Source: JAGOEX01 sp964630905 (GTDB lineage Bacteria; UBP6; UBA1177). From it: 64,000 nucleotides of DNA. How positions within the stretch are numbered: the stretch's first letter is position 1; each line of letters begins with the position of its first letter. The stretch lies in the NCBI GenBank assembly GCA_964630905.1, contig CAZVWR010000005.1:43659-107658 (forward strand), written 5' to 3'. The position numbers and the translations under genes are program-made. Shown one piece after another: positions 27,962-37,254 of this stretch. The notes beneath the pieces were generated by a model that ran no database searches, was not told where the DNA came from, and was given only the letters and a program-made list of their open reading frames with translations.

Positions 27962-29200
27962 ATGAGAATATTATTAATCACCATCCTGTTTGTCGCATTT
28001 TCCGGCTGCGATGCATTCAAACTTGAACACATGGGCGGAGTTGGAGAATCCTGCTTCAACAACGACACCTGCACAGGCGATCTTGTCTGTGTTTATGGAA
28101 TTTGTGAAGAATCCGAAGATTCTGACAAGTCTGACGATTCAGACCAGTCAGACCAGTCCGACGAGTCTGAGAAGTCCGACGAGTCTGACCAGTCAGAATT
28201 TCCCGACGAGTCAGACGATTCAGACCAATCCGACGAAGATTCAATTGAAGACCTCTGCAATTTCGGAGAACTATGCTGGAAAGTTGTCCCGACTCAGCAG
28301 AAAAGATGCTTCAATGAAACCGGTTCTATTCAATGTCCTGATTCTGCAAGCCCATTTTACGGTCAGACAGGCACTTATGAAACAACACTGCCAGGAAGAG
28401 GATTTGAAAATAAAAAGATCAATGAAAAATACTTTGTTTTTGACGAAATTACAGAACTTCTCTGGTATAAAACAGCTCAGGAACCGGTTTCCTTTGAAAA
28501 TGCACAAACTTTCTGTCAGACACTCAACAACTCAGGAGAAGGGGAAAAATTTAACTGGCGGCTTCCCTATCTTCACGAACTTGTCTCAATAGTTAATTTT
28601 GATGAATATGTCGATCCAATGGTTGACGGGTTTTACTTCCCTTTCATAAAAAAAGAGAAATACTGGACACTTACGAAGCTCGGGTATGAAAATTATTACT
28701 ATGTCGATTTTTCAGGCAGTGACCAGTTCTATACCAAAGATGCCGACTCTGATCTTGTAAGTGCCGTATGTGTCAGTTCAGATCATGTTTACGATACCGA
28801 AAGAAAATTCAAAAGATTCGTTCAGACTGTAATCAATGAGAACACCATCGTAGAAGACAAACTCACAGGACTTCAATGGCAGAAAGTGACCGATTATACA
28901 ACAAGACTTTGGAAAGATGCTCTGGCATATTGCGAATCGCTCAGTTTTGCAGGAAAAACCGACTGGCGGCTTCCCAATGTGAATGAACTCCACTCCATTG
29001 CAACTTATGAGCTCAACCCTGAACTTCAGACAGATTTTCCCGATCTGGGAAGCGACTTCTACTGGACTTCAACTACAAATGCGAATGTCATTGAGAACGC
29101 ATGGGTCGTTGAATTCAAGTACGGAATACTTAAGCCGGAACTGGCAAAAGATGAAAACAACAACGGGATATACACGATGTGTGTGAGGAACGGCAATTAA
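27962..29200 (+). CDS. DUF1566 (Lcl-type) lipoprotein with SDQSDES stalk
   Basis: 412 residues. Lipobox FSGC (Cys16), a small Cys cluster (CFNNDTCTGDLVCVYGIC), a low-complexity stalk of Ser/Asp/Glu/Gln repeats (about 43-95), then two DUF1566 units. Each has the family pattern of LxWxK followed by an AxxYCxxL helix, W-R-L-P-x-x-x-E-L and a W-T-S/T strand (unit 1 about 150-250, unit 2 about 290-405). DUF1566 domains are exported and of unknown ligand. Its stop overlaps the end of the convergent lysC gene by four bases. Confidence 0.85.
   Translation: MRILLITILFVAFSGCDAFKLEHMGGVGESCFNNDTCTGDLVCVYGICEESEDSDKSDDSDQSDQSDESEKSDESDQSEFPDESDDSDQSDEDSIEDLCNFGELCWKVVPTQQKRCFNETGSIQCPDSASPFYGQTGTYETTLPGRGFENKKINEKYFVFDEITELLWYKTAQEPVSFENAQTFCQTLNNSGEGEKFNWRLPYLHELVSIVNFDEYVDPMVDGFYFPFIKKEKYWTLTKLGYENYYYVDFSGSDQFYTKDADSDLVSAVCVSSDHVYDTERKFKRFVQTVINENTIVEDKLTGLQWQKVTDYTTRLWKDALAYCESLSFAGKTDWRLPNVNELHSIATYELNPELQTDFPDLGSDFYWTSTTNANVIENAWVVEFKYGILKPELAKDENNNGIYTMCVRNGN
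28110..28245 (+). repeat. Coding low-complexity repeat (SDQSDES type)
   Basis: Repeated 6- and 9-base units of the GACTCAGAC/GACGAGTCT kind encoding Ser-Asp-Glu/Gln runs in the lipoprotein stalk. Confidence 0.75.
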
Positions 29201-30420
29201 TTTTTACAGTATTCATGAAGCAGTTTGACCGCTTTCTCTAAAAGTGTAAAATTTATCAGCAGACTTATTCTGAATGAACTTGTATGAAATCCTGAAACCG
29301 TTATCTGATTTGTTTTGAGAAGTCCTATCGCTTCAAGCAGTGTGTCCGGTCTGTCAGTTATCCCTTCACCAACCATTGAAACTGCAGCAAGATCTGAAAA
29401 TATTTCTACAGTACCTTTGAATTTTGTCCTGAGTTCGGCAAGAAACGGATCACAGGAATAATTCTCTATCTTTGAAAGAATGAAACTGCCTACCATGCTT
29501 TCCTTATATCCTTTATGAAAAGAGATCTGCTTTACCGAAACATTCCTTTCCCTGCAGAATTTCAACACATTGTTTATTGTTGGAAGACCCTGTGCATCCG
29601 ACTCGTAAGCATGCACAAGTATTACATTTTTCTCATAGGTTACACCGGCTTTTCTAATTTTCTCCCTTGTCTCGAAGCCTCTTATCACTGTGCCTGGATT
29701 ATCGGGTTCGAAGGTGCTTTTGCAGTGGATCTCTATCCCTTTTTCCTTTGCAAACTCAATTGCTCTGGAATGAAGAACTTTGGCTCCTGCCTCAGACAGC
29801 TCCTGCATTTCCTGATAGCTGAGTTCGTCTATTTTTTTTGCATCAGCAACAAGATTGGGATCTGCTGAATATACTCCGTCAACATCGCTGAATATTTCGC
29901 AAGTTTCTGCATTAAGTGCAGCAGCAAGGGCAACTGCAGTCGTATCGCTTCCTCCGCGACCCAAAGTTGTAACCTCTTTTTTGAAACTTACTCCCTGAAA
30001 ACCTCCGACTATTACGGTCATTCCTTCTTTCAAAGCTGTCAGAACTCTGTCAGGCCTGATTTCAATTATCCTTGCATTTGTGTGATTATCATCTGTTATT
30101 ATACCTGCTTGTGATCCTGTAAATGAAATTGCAGGGATTCCCTTTGATTTCAAAGCCATGGCAACAAGTGCGGCACTCGCCCTTTCTCCAGTTGTAAGAA
30201 GCATGTCAACTTCTCTGGGATCTCCGGCAGGTGCAAAAACAGAGGCATCCTTCAACAATGCCTCGGTGGTTTTTCCTCTTGCTGAAACAACCGCCACAAC
30301 TTTGTAACCATCTAAAACTTTTGAACTTATTATGGAAACTGCTCGCTGAAGGGTTTCGTCATCCTTTAAAGATGACCCGCCAAATTTGAGAACGATCACT
30401 TTTTCAGGTGACAAGTTCAT
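29197..30420 (-). CDS. lysC: Aspartate kinase
   Basis: 407 residues. Phosphorylates L-aspartate, the first step to lysine, threonine and methionine. Signatures: KFGGSS (12-17), TTGERASAAL, GFQGV, TLGRGGSDTTAVALAAAL, SDVDGVYSADP and LSYQEMQELSEAGAKVLH. Two C-terminal ACT-type domains (about 265-407) with SMVGEGI would bind the end-product inhibitor. The start overlaps the stop of the preceding small lipoprotein gene by four bases (ATGA), an odd partner for a biosynthetic gene. Confidence 0.95.
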   Translation of the reverse strand: MNLSPEKVIVLKFGGSSLKDDETLQRAVSIISSKVLDGYKVVAVVSARGKTTEALLKDASVFAPAGDPREVDMLLTTGERASAALVAMALKSKGIPAISFTGSQAGIITDDNHTNARIIEIRPDRVLTALKEGMTVIVGGFQGVSFKKEVTTLGRGGSDTTAVALAAALNAETCEIFSDVDGVYSADPNLVADAKKIDELSYQEMQELSEAGAKVLHSRAIEFAKEKGIEIHCKSTFEPDNPGTVIRGFETREKIRKAGVTYEKNVILVHAYESDAQGLPTINNVLKFCRERNVSVKQISFHKGYKESMVGSFILSKIENYSCDPFLAELRTKFKGTVEIFSDLAAVSMVGEGITDRPDTLLEAIGLLKTNQITVSGFHTSSFRISLLINFTLLEKAVKLLHEYCKN

Positions 30421-30902
30421 CTGACCCTTATCTCTTTTGAGAATTTAAGTTTGCCTGTTTCATTGAAAAGCATCAGGTCGTATATTCCCCCCGACACATT
30501 TGATATCTTTATCTTCAGGTCATAATAGCAGTTCTTTTCCGAAGATGATCTTCTGAATATCTCTCTAACGCTGATGAACTGTTCGCTTGCTTCAAGATAG
30601 TAATAGTTGAACTTTCCGTCAAGCGAAGAGTTGCCGTCTGTGTCGATTATCCCCATCATGGTACTTTCAGGAACAAGAATGTTCAAATGTTCTACCAGAA
30701 TGTCACCATTTACAACCTTGGCGGAAAAACTTTCATCAACGGGTTCTCCTTTTTCTACCTCGATGCATTCGCCTTGCACTATATCACCAAGATAAACTAT
30801 CGGGGTCTTATAACTTTCAGGCCCACCGCATGAAAAAAGCATTCCTGACATAAAAACAGTTGAAATTATTTTAAAAATCTTATTAATCAAGAACATCTCC
30901 AT
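30417..30902 (-). CDS. Small lipoprotein
   Basis: 161 residues from ATG 30902 or 159 from 30896; neither has a clear Shine-Dalgarno site. Signal peptide with lipobox LFSC (Cys25). The mature part is beta-rich with no family recognised; the pattern (GDIVQGECIEVEKGEPVDESFSAKVVNGDILV...YYDLKIKISNVSGGIYDLMLFN) suggests a small jelly-roll-like or pre-peptidase-like fold. A terminator-like hairpin ends 3 bases before the ATG. Confidence 0.6.
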   Translation of the reverse strand: MEMFLINKIFKIISTVFMSGMLFSCGGPESYKTPIVYLGDIVQGECIEVEKGEPVDESFSAKVVNGDILVEHLNILVPESTMMGIIDTDGNSSLDGKFNYYYLEASEQFISVREIFRRSSSEKNCYYDLKIKISNVSGGIYDLMLFNETGKLKFSKEIRVR

Positions 30903-30904
30903 AC

Positions 30905-30943
30905 AAAAAAATCCTGAAACATTTTATTTAGAGGAACCAGGAT
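30905..30943 (-). terminator. Rho-independent terminator of the protease-like gene
   Basis: Minus strand: stem ATCCTG/CAGGAT (30943-30938 with 30916-30911), a 21-base loop, then seven T (30911-30905). It lies 17 bases past the end of the gene at 30960 and abuts the start codon at 30902. Confidence 0.6.
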
Positions 30944-30959
30944 GTAAAGTTAAAATCTT

Positions 30960-32951
30960 CTACTTTGTGGTGATGCCGATATAGACGATCCCGGCTCCCT
31001 TGTCTGATGATTCAGTAAAAGATCCGCCAGTTTGAACATAAAGCGCTCCGCCTCCTTCAAGATTCTTTCCTGTTCCGGTATAATATCTCGGCTTGAACTT
31101 CATATTCTTTTCATTCATAAATCCATACGGTCCGCTTGTATTGTTAAGAAGCATTGCAATTCTGAAATTTATCATGAAATCTTTAAAACTCATTGAAGAA
31201 TCAACTCTATCCTTTATTGCATCCTCAACCCCGCGCCAGTCATTTTTTGTGTTTACAATGATATCTTTATACAGTTCATTCTGATCATTGGACTGAAGAC
31301 GGAGATACTGAAAAAAAGCATAAGTCAACGCATAATCTGACGGCACACGATCATTATCTGAATAATCCCATTTAAAAAAACCATTCCCGTCAGCAACGGG
31401 ATCATTATATGGAGATGTATTGAACGCATAGATCCAATCTGCCTGAGTTCCGCCATATAAATGCTCCGAAGCGGTTGCAAGACCTTCATCTATCCATCTT
31501 ACTTCGAGATCACTGTAATTATAGTCATTTTCAATAAGAAAATTTCTGTTGGCATAACAAAGATGCTGAAATTCATGGGCTATAGTATTCTGTATCTGTG
31601 GAGTGGTCATATTGTGTTCAATATATACCATATCTCTTTCGTTTGAACGGGAGTAATCATTCTTTGAATAAAAATCGGCCGGTGAGAAATATCCTGCGGC
31701 ATATCCCCCCAAGGATGCTATGAGAAAGGTTATTCTTCCGTCCGAGTTTACATCCGATTCAGGATGAAAAGTGGTTGTCACCATCGGATATATCACATTA
31801 TCAAATTCTTCACATATTTCGGTGGCTTTTGTTATTCCTGTTTTGCTTGTAGACTCAGCCCATACCTCACATTTTGAGCTTATATACTGTAAAGTCGCCG
31901 TAATTTGCCTGTCACTTCCGCTCCCGAAATCCGAAACCCAGAAATTCTGAGTATCACCTGAAACAGGATCCATTACAGGAGAAAGCACCGACTTTTTTAT
32001 TTCTGACGGCCTTTTCGAAAGGTCAAGGTCATGGGGTATCCTTACACCGGGATCGAAATATTTACCGACAAGAGAGGTTTCATCATTCTTTGACACAACA
32101 TTATCTTTTAAAACCGGAAGCGGAAGTGTTCCTGAAAAATTCGACTGACTCCCGTTCGTTCCTGTATTTATAATAAGAAGAACATCCCCTTTGTATTCAG
32201 GCCCTTCAAGATCAAGAGGTGAATCACATTTTCCGCTCATACACTGATCTCCTCCGGCACAATCACCGCATGTTCCGCCGCAACCGTTGTCGCCACACTC
32301 CTTGTCACTGCAATCAGGGATGCACTTACACTCACTGTCTTCGCATATCTCATAACTTTCACATTTTTTGAAAAGATCCCCTTCCTTACCGCAATTGTCG
32401 TAACAATATATTTCCGAACCTATACACTTTTTAGTTTCACAAGATTCTGTAACAGAACACTCAACACATTTTCCATCTTCACAAGCTTCTTCCTGTGAAC
32501 ATACTTCATCGAGTTCATCTCTGGCACCGCAATCATTGTAACAGAAAACATTTCCTTCATAGCATCTTTTTTCCACACAGAATTCAACCGGCTCACATTC
32601 CATACACTTGCCTTTTAAGCATGATGTTCCTTCTTCACACTCTTCAACAAGGTTTTTCCTTTTTCCACAGTTGCTGAAACAATATACGCTGCCTTCATAA
32701 CACCCTTTTGATGAACAGTCTGATGTTTCTTCGCAGGGAACACATTCGTCCAATTCGCATTTTTCATTTTCACCGCATTCCTCAATCAGACTGATAACTT
32801 CTCCGCATATATCGAAAAGATAGACATCTCCGTCCTGACACCAAGTATTGAAGGCTGATTTACATGCATCTGAAATGTCCGGGTCCTTTTTGCTGTCACA
32901 GGATGACAACACGATTAAAAAAGTTATCAAAACAATCAGAACTTTCTTCAT
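30960..32951 (-). CDS. Cys-rich lipoprotein with M30-like metalloprotease domain
   Basis: 663 residues from the ATG at 32951, preferred over 32981 because AAGGAG precedes it and the signal MKKVLIVLITFLIVLSSC follows (Cys18, Asp +2). Residues about 30-240 hold four to five tandem Cys modules (pattern C-x5-C-x4-C-Y-x5-CYxNCG-x5-L-x3-C). The C-terminal half carries a zinc-protease signature HEFQH near residue 457, followed by WIDEGLATASEHLYG; the second glutamate/histidine context resembles the M30 (hyicolysin) group. A surface or secreted protease displayed by a Cys-rich stem is the likely role; the substrate is unknown. Confidence 0.75.
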   Translation of the reverse strand: MKKVLIVLITFLIVLSSCDSKKDPDISDACKSAFNTWCQDGDVYLFDICGEVISLIEECGENEKCELDECVPCEETSDCSSKGCYEGSVYCFSNCGKRKNLVEECEEGTSCLKGKCMECEPVEFCVEKRCYEGNVFCYNDCGARDELDEVCSQEEACEDGKCVECSVTESCETKKCIGSEIYCYDNCGKEGDLFKKCESYEICEDSECKCIPDCSDKECGDNGCGGTCGDCAGGDQCMSGKCDSPLDLEGPEYKGDVLLIINTGTNGSQSNFSGTLPLPVLKDNVVSKNDETSLVGKYFDPGVRIPHDLDLSKRPSEIKKSVLSPVMDPVSGDTQNFWVSDFGSGSDRQITATLQYISSKCEVWAESTSKTGITKATEICEEFDNVIYPMVTTTFHPESDVNSDGRITFLIASLGGYAAGYFSPADFYSKNDYSRSNERDMVYIEHNMTTPQIQNTIAHEFQHLCYANRNFLIENDYNYSDLEVRWIDEGLATASEHLYGGTQADWIYAFNTSPYNDPVADGNGFFKWDYSDNDRVPSDYALTYAFFQYLRLQSNDQNELYKDIIVNTKNDWRGVEDAIKDRVDSSMSFKDFMINFRIAMLLNNTSGPYGFMNEKNMKFKPRYYTGTGKNLEGGGALYVQTGGSFTESSDKGAGIVYIGITTK

Positions 32952-33009
32952 TTTAATCTCCTTTGCTAAACTAATTAACACTTAGAAATATTAATCTTTA
33001 TTTAAAAGT

Positions 33010-33037
33010 TTGCAACAAAAAAAATTGCAATTATAAT
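33010..33037 (+). promoter_or_regulatory. Sigma-70-type promoter
   Basis: TTGCAA (33010-33015), 16-bp spacer, perfect TATAAT (33032-33037); gene start at 33074 with a purine-rich RBS. TTGCAA is itself palindromic and occurs again at 33025-33030, so the site may also bind a regulator or serve the divergent gene. Confidence 0.6.
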
Positions 33038-33073
33038 TTTAAATGAGCTGTACGTTTTATCAGGGAGGGAAAA

Positions 33074-35197
33074 ATGAGAAAATTCTGTTTATTTATTTTT
33101 TTGTGCATGAGTTTTGTTTCATGTGCAGACAAAAAAAGCAATCATTTTAATGACTATGATATAATTGACACAGGTCAGCCGGACAAAGAGGATCTTCCGG
33201 GAGACGACAACAATCTTCCCGATGAAATTAACGATGCTGATATTGAAATACCGGAAAGAGAATGTGAAACTGTGTGCGGCAAAGGGACTGAGCAGTTCAT
33301 TGATGGGCAATGGAAAAATTGTAATGCACCAAAAAACGGAGATAAAAGAGACTGTGAAAAGATGAATTCTCATGGTATCTGTTACGGATTTGAAACCTGT
33401 AATGAAACAACCGGCTGGGGTGAATGCGATGCAAAAGAACCTGAACCGGAATATTATGACGGCATTGACAACAACTGCAATGATGAAACAGATGAAAATA
33501 TTATCAATCCGGTAACTGACGGAACAGTTGACGAAGGTCTTGAAAAAATTGATGGAAATGACCCTGAAAATCCGACAGGAGAAGATGGTCTGACACTTTC
33601 CAGAAAATCAAAAGTCCTTCCTTATTTATGGGCGGCAAACCATGAATACCAATCAGTGAGCAAATTCAACACTCAGACTTTAAAAGAGGAAGGCCTCTAC
33701 TGGGTGGGAATAAATCCGAGCAGAACAGCGGTCGATCTTGACGGCAACATGTGGGTTGGGGGAAGAGATGACGGCCGGGTTACAAAAGTTCTCTGGGATA
33801 CGACTCAGTGTCCTGACGCCAACGGTGACGGAATATACACTTCTTACATCGACGGAACGACTGAAAAAGCTGTTCAGGTAAACAGTGCGGCTGATCCTTT
33901 TGTTGATGAATGTGTCGTTTACAGTGAAGTTACCAACCCCTCATTTCCTAGTATCCGCGGAATGGCTGTCGGAAGTGATGGAAAAATCTGGATAGGATAC
34001 AGTTACGGCGGAGTTCAGTCAATCGACCCGGAAACTTTTGCTTTAGGCACATATCATTCAGCGGCATCCATTCCTGTATGGAGACCTGATGAATTTGGTG
34101 TTTTCCAGGTTGTTACAGGCGAAATGGTCAATGCTGACGGAGTTTACGGACTTATCGTTGACTCAAACGGAATACTTTATATCAGTTCTCTCACCAACAG
34201 AAGATATCTTGTTGCATTTGATACGAAAACCGAAACATGGATAGGCGCATTTGAAAAAGACGGTGCATGTTCTTATGGAATTGCGGTTGACGGAAAGAAT
34301 AGAATATGGCTTGGCGGTTATCCTGACTGCATGGGAATTGAGATGTTTGACTTTGAACAGAAAAAAGCGTGGTCTTTCCTTGTTCCTGATTCAGCAGTTC
34401 TGACTCCGGGATCGACATCAGGAGTTCTGGTTCAGGAAAAAGCTGCAGGCGGTGGAAAATTAGCGCACGACACAACAGGCATAACAGTCGATCCTGCAAC
34501 AGGTCACATCTGGACATCATTCTATCAGCAGGGATACACAGGAAAAATGATTCTTGATGAAGCCGATTTTTCAAACAGTTCGTGGACATTCATTGCAACG
34601 ACAAGAGACACTTCGAATGTCCTTCTCCCGGGTGTCGGTGTCGATTTGAGAGGAGTCGGTTTTGACCCTTACGGATATGCATGGACGCTGGGACTTGGAA
34701 GTGACAGAGTCTGGAAAATCGATCCTGCAACTAATGCAAGGGCGGCAGATCTTCCGGAAGGAAAGACTATCGGAGTCGGATCTCACTATACCTACAGTGA
34801 TTTTACCGGCTCGACCGCTTTCAACTTCACAGCACCCAGAGGTGTCTGGAGCTACCGATTCGGCAAGCCTTCAGCCTGCTCCATACCTTCATCAATCTTC
34901 GTAAAGGCATATGTTCCTGATAAAACATATATAGGTGTCCGTCTAAGATCGCTGGACAAGAACAGTGATCCCATCACAGGGTGGGTACCTGAAATTGTAA
35001 CATCGGAGAAATATTTTGATATTCCGAAAGGTCTTGGTGAAACAGAAATCAATCTGAAAGACTACCATGAATATTTTCTGACAGCCACTAAATATGAAAT
35101 AGAAATCCTTATGACAACCACAGATAAGAGTGTTCTTCCAATCCTTAACAACGCAAATGTCATGTGGGAATATGATTCTGACGCCTGTGACAACTGA
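33074..35197 (+). CDS. Beta-propeller lipoprotein with MopE-type motif
   Basis: 707 residues. Lipobox FVSC (Cys17). Acidic region to about 60, then a Cys-containing segment (CETVCGKGTEQFIDGQW...CYGFETCNETTGWGEC) and a DGIDNNCNDETDE motif, the MopE-type metal-binding motif seen in many deltaproteobacterial exported proteins. Residues about 180-590 consist of repeats of the virginiamycin-B-lyase/SMP-30-like propeller (AVDLDGNMWVGG, GSDGKIWIGY, VDSNGILYISS, AVDGKNRIWLGG, DPATGHIWTSF). C-terminal domain unassigned. Probably an extracellular binding or lyase-like protein. It ends one base from the convergent cation-efflux gene. Confidence 0.8.
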   Translation: MRKFCLFIFLCMSFVSCADKKSNHFNDYDIIDTGQPDKEDLPGDDNNLPDEINDADIEIPERECETVCGKGTEQFIDGQWKNCNAPKNGDKRDCEKMNSHGICYGFETCNETTGWGECDAKEPEPEYYDGIDNNCNDETDENIINPVTDGTVDEGLEKIDGNDPENPTGEDGLTLSRKSKVLPYLWAANHEYQSVSKFNTQTLKEEGLYWVGINPSRTAVDLDGNMWVGGRDDGRVTKVLWDTTQCPDANGDGIYTSYIDGTTEKAVQVNSAADPFVDECVVYSEVTNPSFPSIRGMAVGSDGKIWIGYSYGGVQSIDPETFALGTYHSAASIPVWRPDEFGVFQVVTGEMVNADGVYGLIVDSNGILYISSLTNRRYLVAFDTKTETWIGAFEKDGACSYGIAVDGKNRIWLGGYPDCMGIEMFDFEQKKAWSFLVPDSAVLTPGSTSGVLVQEKAAGGGKLAHDTTGITVDPATGHIWTSFYQQGYTGKMILDEADFSNSSWTFIATTRDTSNVLLPGVGVDLRGVGFDPYGYAWTLGLGSDRVWKIDPATNARAADLPEGKTIGVGSHYTYSDFTGSTAFNFTAPRGVWSYRFGKPSACSIPSSIFVKAYVPDKTYIGVRLRSLDKNSDPITGWVPEIVTSEKYFDIPKGLGETEINLKDYHEYFLTATKYEIEILMTTTDKSVLPILNNANVMWEYDSDACDN

Positions 35198-36091
35198 TCA
35201 TTCAAACGGTTCAAGGTGGACAACAACATCAATTATATCAGCAACTTCCTTCAGCAATTCAGCTTTTACAGATGAACTGATTTCATGACCGTCTTTAACG
35301 CTTATTTCAGGATCGACAAGAACATGCATATCGACTTGAATACCGCTGCCCAGATATCTTGTTCTGCACTTGTGGACATCTTTGACACCACTAACGCTTC
35401 TTGCGATATTTTCTATTGAAACACATATCTGTTCACCGGCACCGGCATCGGTAAGTTCTTTAAGTGCGGGCCATGAAATTTTGTATGCGGCATTCAGAAT
35501 AAAAAGACATACAATTATTGCACCGGCATGATCGATAAAGCCGAAACCCGGGAAAATTATGGCAGCAATTACAGCAATAGCGGCAGGAATTGAACTGAAA
35601 GCATCTGATCTGTGATGCCACGCATTGGCTATCATTGCCTGAGATCTGATCTTTTTTCCGGCAATCGCAGTCCACTGATATAAACCTTCTTTTACCATTA
35701 TTGAAATAATCGCTGCAATAAAAGCTATCATTTCAGGTGGTTTGTTGTCTTCATCCGTCATTGTTGAAACAGCATTCCATCCCATACCGAAAGCAACAGC
35801 GACAAGAGCCAGACCGATAAAAGCAGTAATTACGGTTTCGATCCTTCTGTGACCGTGAGGATGAGATTCATCCGGAGGAGCGCTCCAGTAAGTCGAGCCG
35901 ATTATCACTGCTACATCCGTTACACAATCAGAAAGACTGTGAATAGCATCTGCCATTAACGCCTGACTGTTCCCGAAGACACCTGCCGCAAATTTTACAG
36001 CAGACAGCACAATATTTATGACCATTCCTATAAAAGTCACTTTCTTGATGACCCGTTCGTTCGTACAAACGGGATTTGATCTTTCAGGCAT
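35198..36091 (-). CDS. Cation diffusion facilitator (CDF) metal efflux transporter
   Basis: 297 residues. Membrane exporter of Zn2+, Fe2+ or Mn2+ using the proton gradient. Six helices; metal sites DAIHSLSD (helix 2) and HHRSD (helix 5) are complete; the cytoplasmic C-terminal domain (about 215-297) has the family's ferredoxin-like pattern. The loop HPHGHRR between helices 2 and 3 is typical. Last gene of the reverse operon, five bases after gmd; the link to the sugar genes is not obvious. Confidence 0.92.
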   Translation of the reverse strand: MPERSNPVCTNERVIKKVTFIGMVINIVLSAVKFAAGVFGNSQALMADAIHSLSDCVTDVAVIIGSTYWSAPPDESHPHGHRRIETVITAFIGLALVAVAFGMGWNAVSTMTDEDNKPPEMIAFIAAIISIMVKEGLYQWTAIAGKKIRSQAMIANAWHHRSDAFSSIPAAIAVIAAIIFPGFGFIDHAGAIIVCLFILNAAYKISWPALKELTDAGAGEQICVSIENIARSVSGVKDVHKCRTRYLGSGIQVDMHVLVDPEISVKDGHEISSSVKAELLKEVADIIDVVVHLEPFE

Positions 36092-36096
36092 CGAGA

Positions 36097-37242
36097 CTAT
36101 TCCCCGTGATTATTTCTGACAAAGTAATCATTTTTGATAAGAAGTGCCTCTTTTTTTGCTTCGTGAACATCTGACATGACCATTTCAACAGCCATTTCCT
36201 CAACTGTCGTTTCTGCTTCCCATCCGAGAATCTTCTTTGCTTTTGAGGCATCACCCTGAAGAATGTCAACTTCAGTCGGTCTGAAATAGTTTCTGTCAAT
36301 TTTAAGCACTGTCATGCCGGGAGTCAGCTCAATATATGATTTTCCAGTAGTTTCAAGCACTTTCTGAATATCAAGCGATCTTATCACACCGGTTTCATCA
36401 ATCCCTGATCCTTCAAAAGCTATTTCTATGCCGACGGTTTCAAATGCAAGTTTTGCAAAATCCCTTATCGTCATTGTTCTGCCTGTAGCAATTACAAAAT
36501 CATCGGGTTTGTCCTGCTGAAGCACCATCCACATTGCTTTCACATAGTCTTTTGCGTGTCCCCAGTCCCTTTTTGCATCAAGATTCCCAAGATAAAGGGT
36601 TTTCTGCAGTCCAAGAACTATCCGGGCAACCGCCCTTGTTATCTTTCTTGTGACAAAAGTTTCACCTCTTCTTGGGGATTCATGATTAAAAAGAATGCCG
36701 TTACTTGCATGAATTCCGTAAGCTTCTCTATAATTTACAGTTATCCAGTAACCATAGAGCTTTGCCGCTCCATATGGGCTTCTGGGATAGAACGGGGTAG
36801 ATTCGTTCTGAGGAACCTCACTCGCCTTTCCGTAAAGCTCAGAAGTTGATGCCTGATAGAATTTTGTTTTCTTTTCAAGGCCGAGAATTCTTATCCCTTC
36901 AAGAAGCCGCAAAGTTCCAAGAGCATCGGCATTTCCTGTATATTCAGCTGTTTCAAACGAAACTTTTACATGGGACTGAGCCGCAAGATTATATATCTCA
37001 TCGGGTTGAGTTTCCTGCATGATACGGATCAGATTTGTCGCATCGGTCAGATCACCGTAATGAAGTTTGAGCCGCACATTATTTTCATGAAGATCCTGAT
37101 AAAGATGGTCAATTCTATCCGTGTTGAACATCGAACTTCTTCTTTTTATACCGTGAACTTCATACCCCTTGCTTAAAAGAAGTTCAGCAAGATATGAACC
37201 GTCTTGACCCGTAATACCTGTGATAAGTGCTTTTTTTGCCAT
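36097..37242 (-). CDS. gmd: GDP-mannose 4,6-dehydratase
   Basis: 381 residues. Converts GDP-D-mannose to GDP-4-keto-6-deoxy-D-mannose, precursor of fucose, rhamnose and perosamine residues of surface polysaccharides. Rossmann motif GITGQDGSYL (8-17), QASTSELYG, the catalytic YGAAK motif, NHESPRRGETFVTRKI and DWGHAKDYVKAMW are all present. Part of a four-gene reverse operon (spacing 5-13 bp) with an epimerase and a UbiA-type enzyme, pointing to synthesis of a lipid-linked or surface glycan. Confidence 0.95.
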   Translation of the reverse strand: MAKKALITGITGQDGSYLAELLLSKGYEVHGIKRRSSMFNTDRIDHLYQDLHENNVRLKLHYGDLTDATNLIRIMQETQPDEIYNLAAQSHVKVSFETAEYTGNADALGTLRLLEGIRILGLEKKTKFYQASTSELYGKASEVPQNESTPFYPRSPYGAAKLYGYWITVNYREAYGIHASNGILFNHESPRRGETFVTRKITRAVARIVLGLQKTLYLGNLDAKRDWGHAKDYVKAMWMVLQQDKPDDFVIATGRTMTIRDFAKLAFETVGIEIAFEGSGIDETGVIRSLDIQKVLETTGKSYIELTPGMTVLKIDRNYFRPTEVDILQGDASKAKKILGWEAETTVEEMAVEMVMSDVHEAKKEALLIKNDYFVRNNHGE

Positions 37243-37254
37243 GTTGTCTCCTGA

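Noticed and set aside
29690..29720. tRNA-like GGTTCGA segment
   Set aside because: Lies inside lysC and has no acceptor or anticodon stem.
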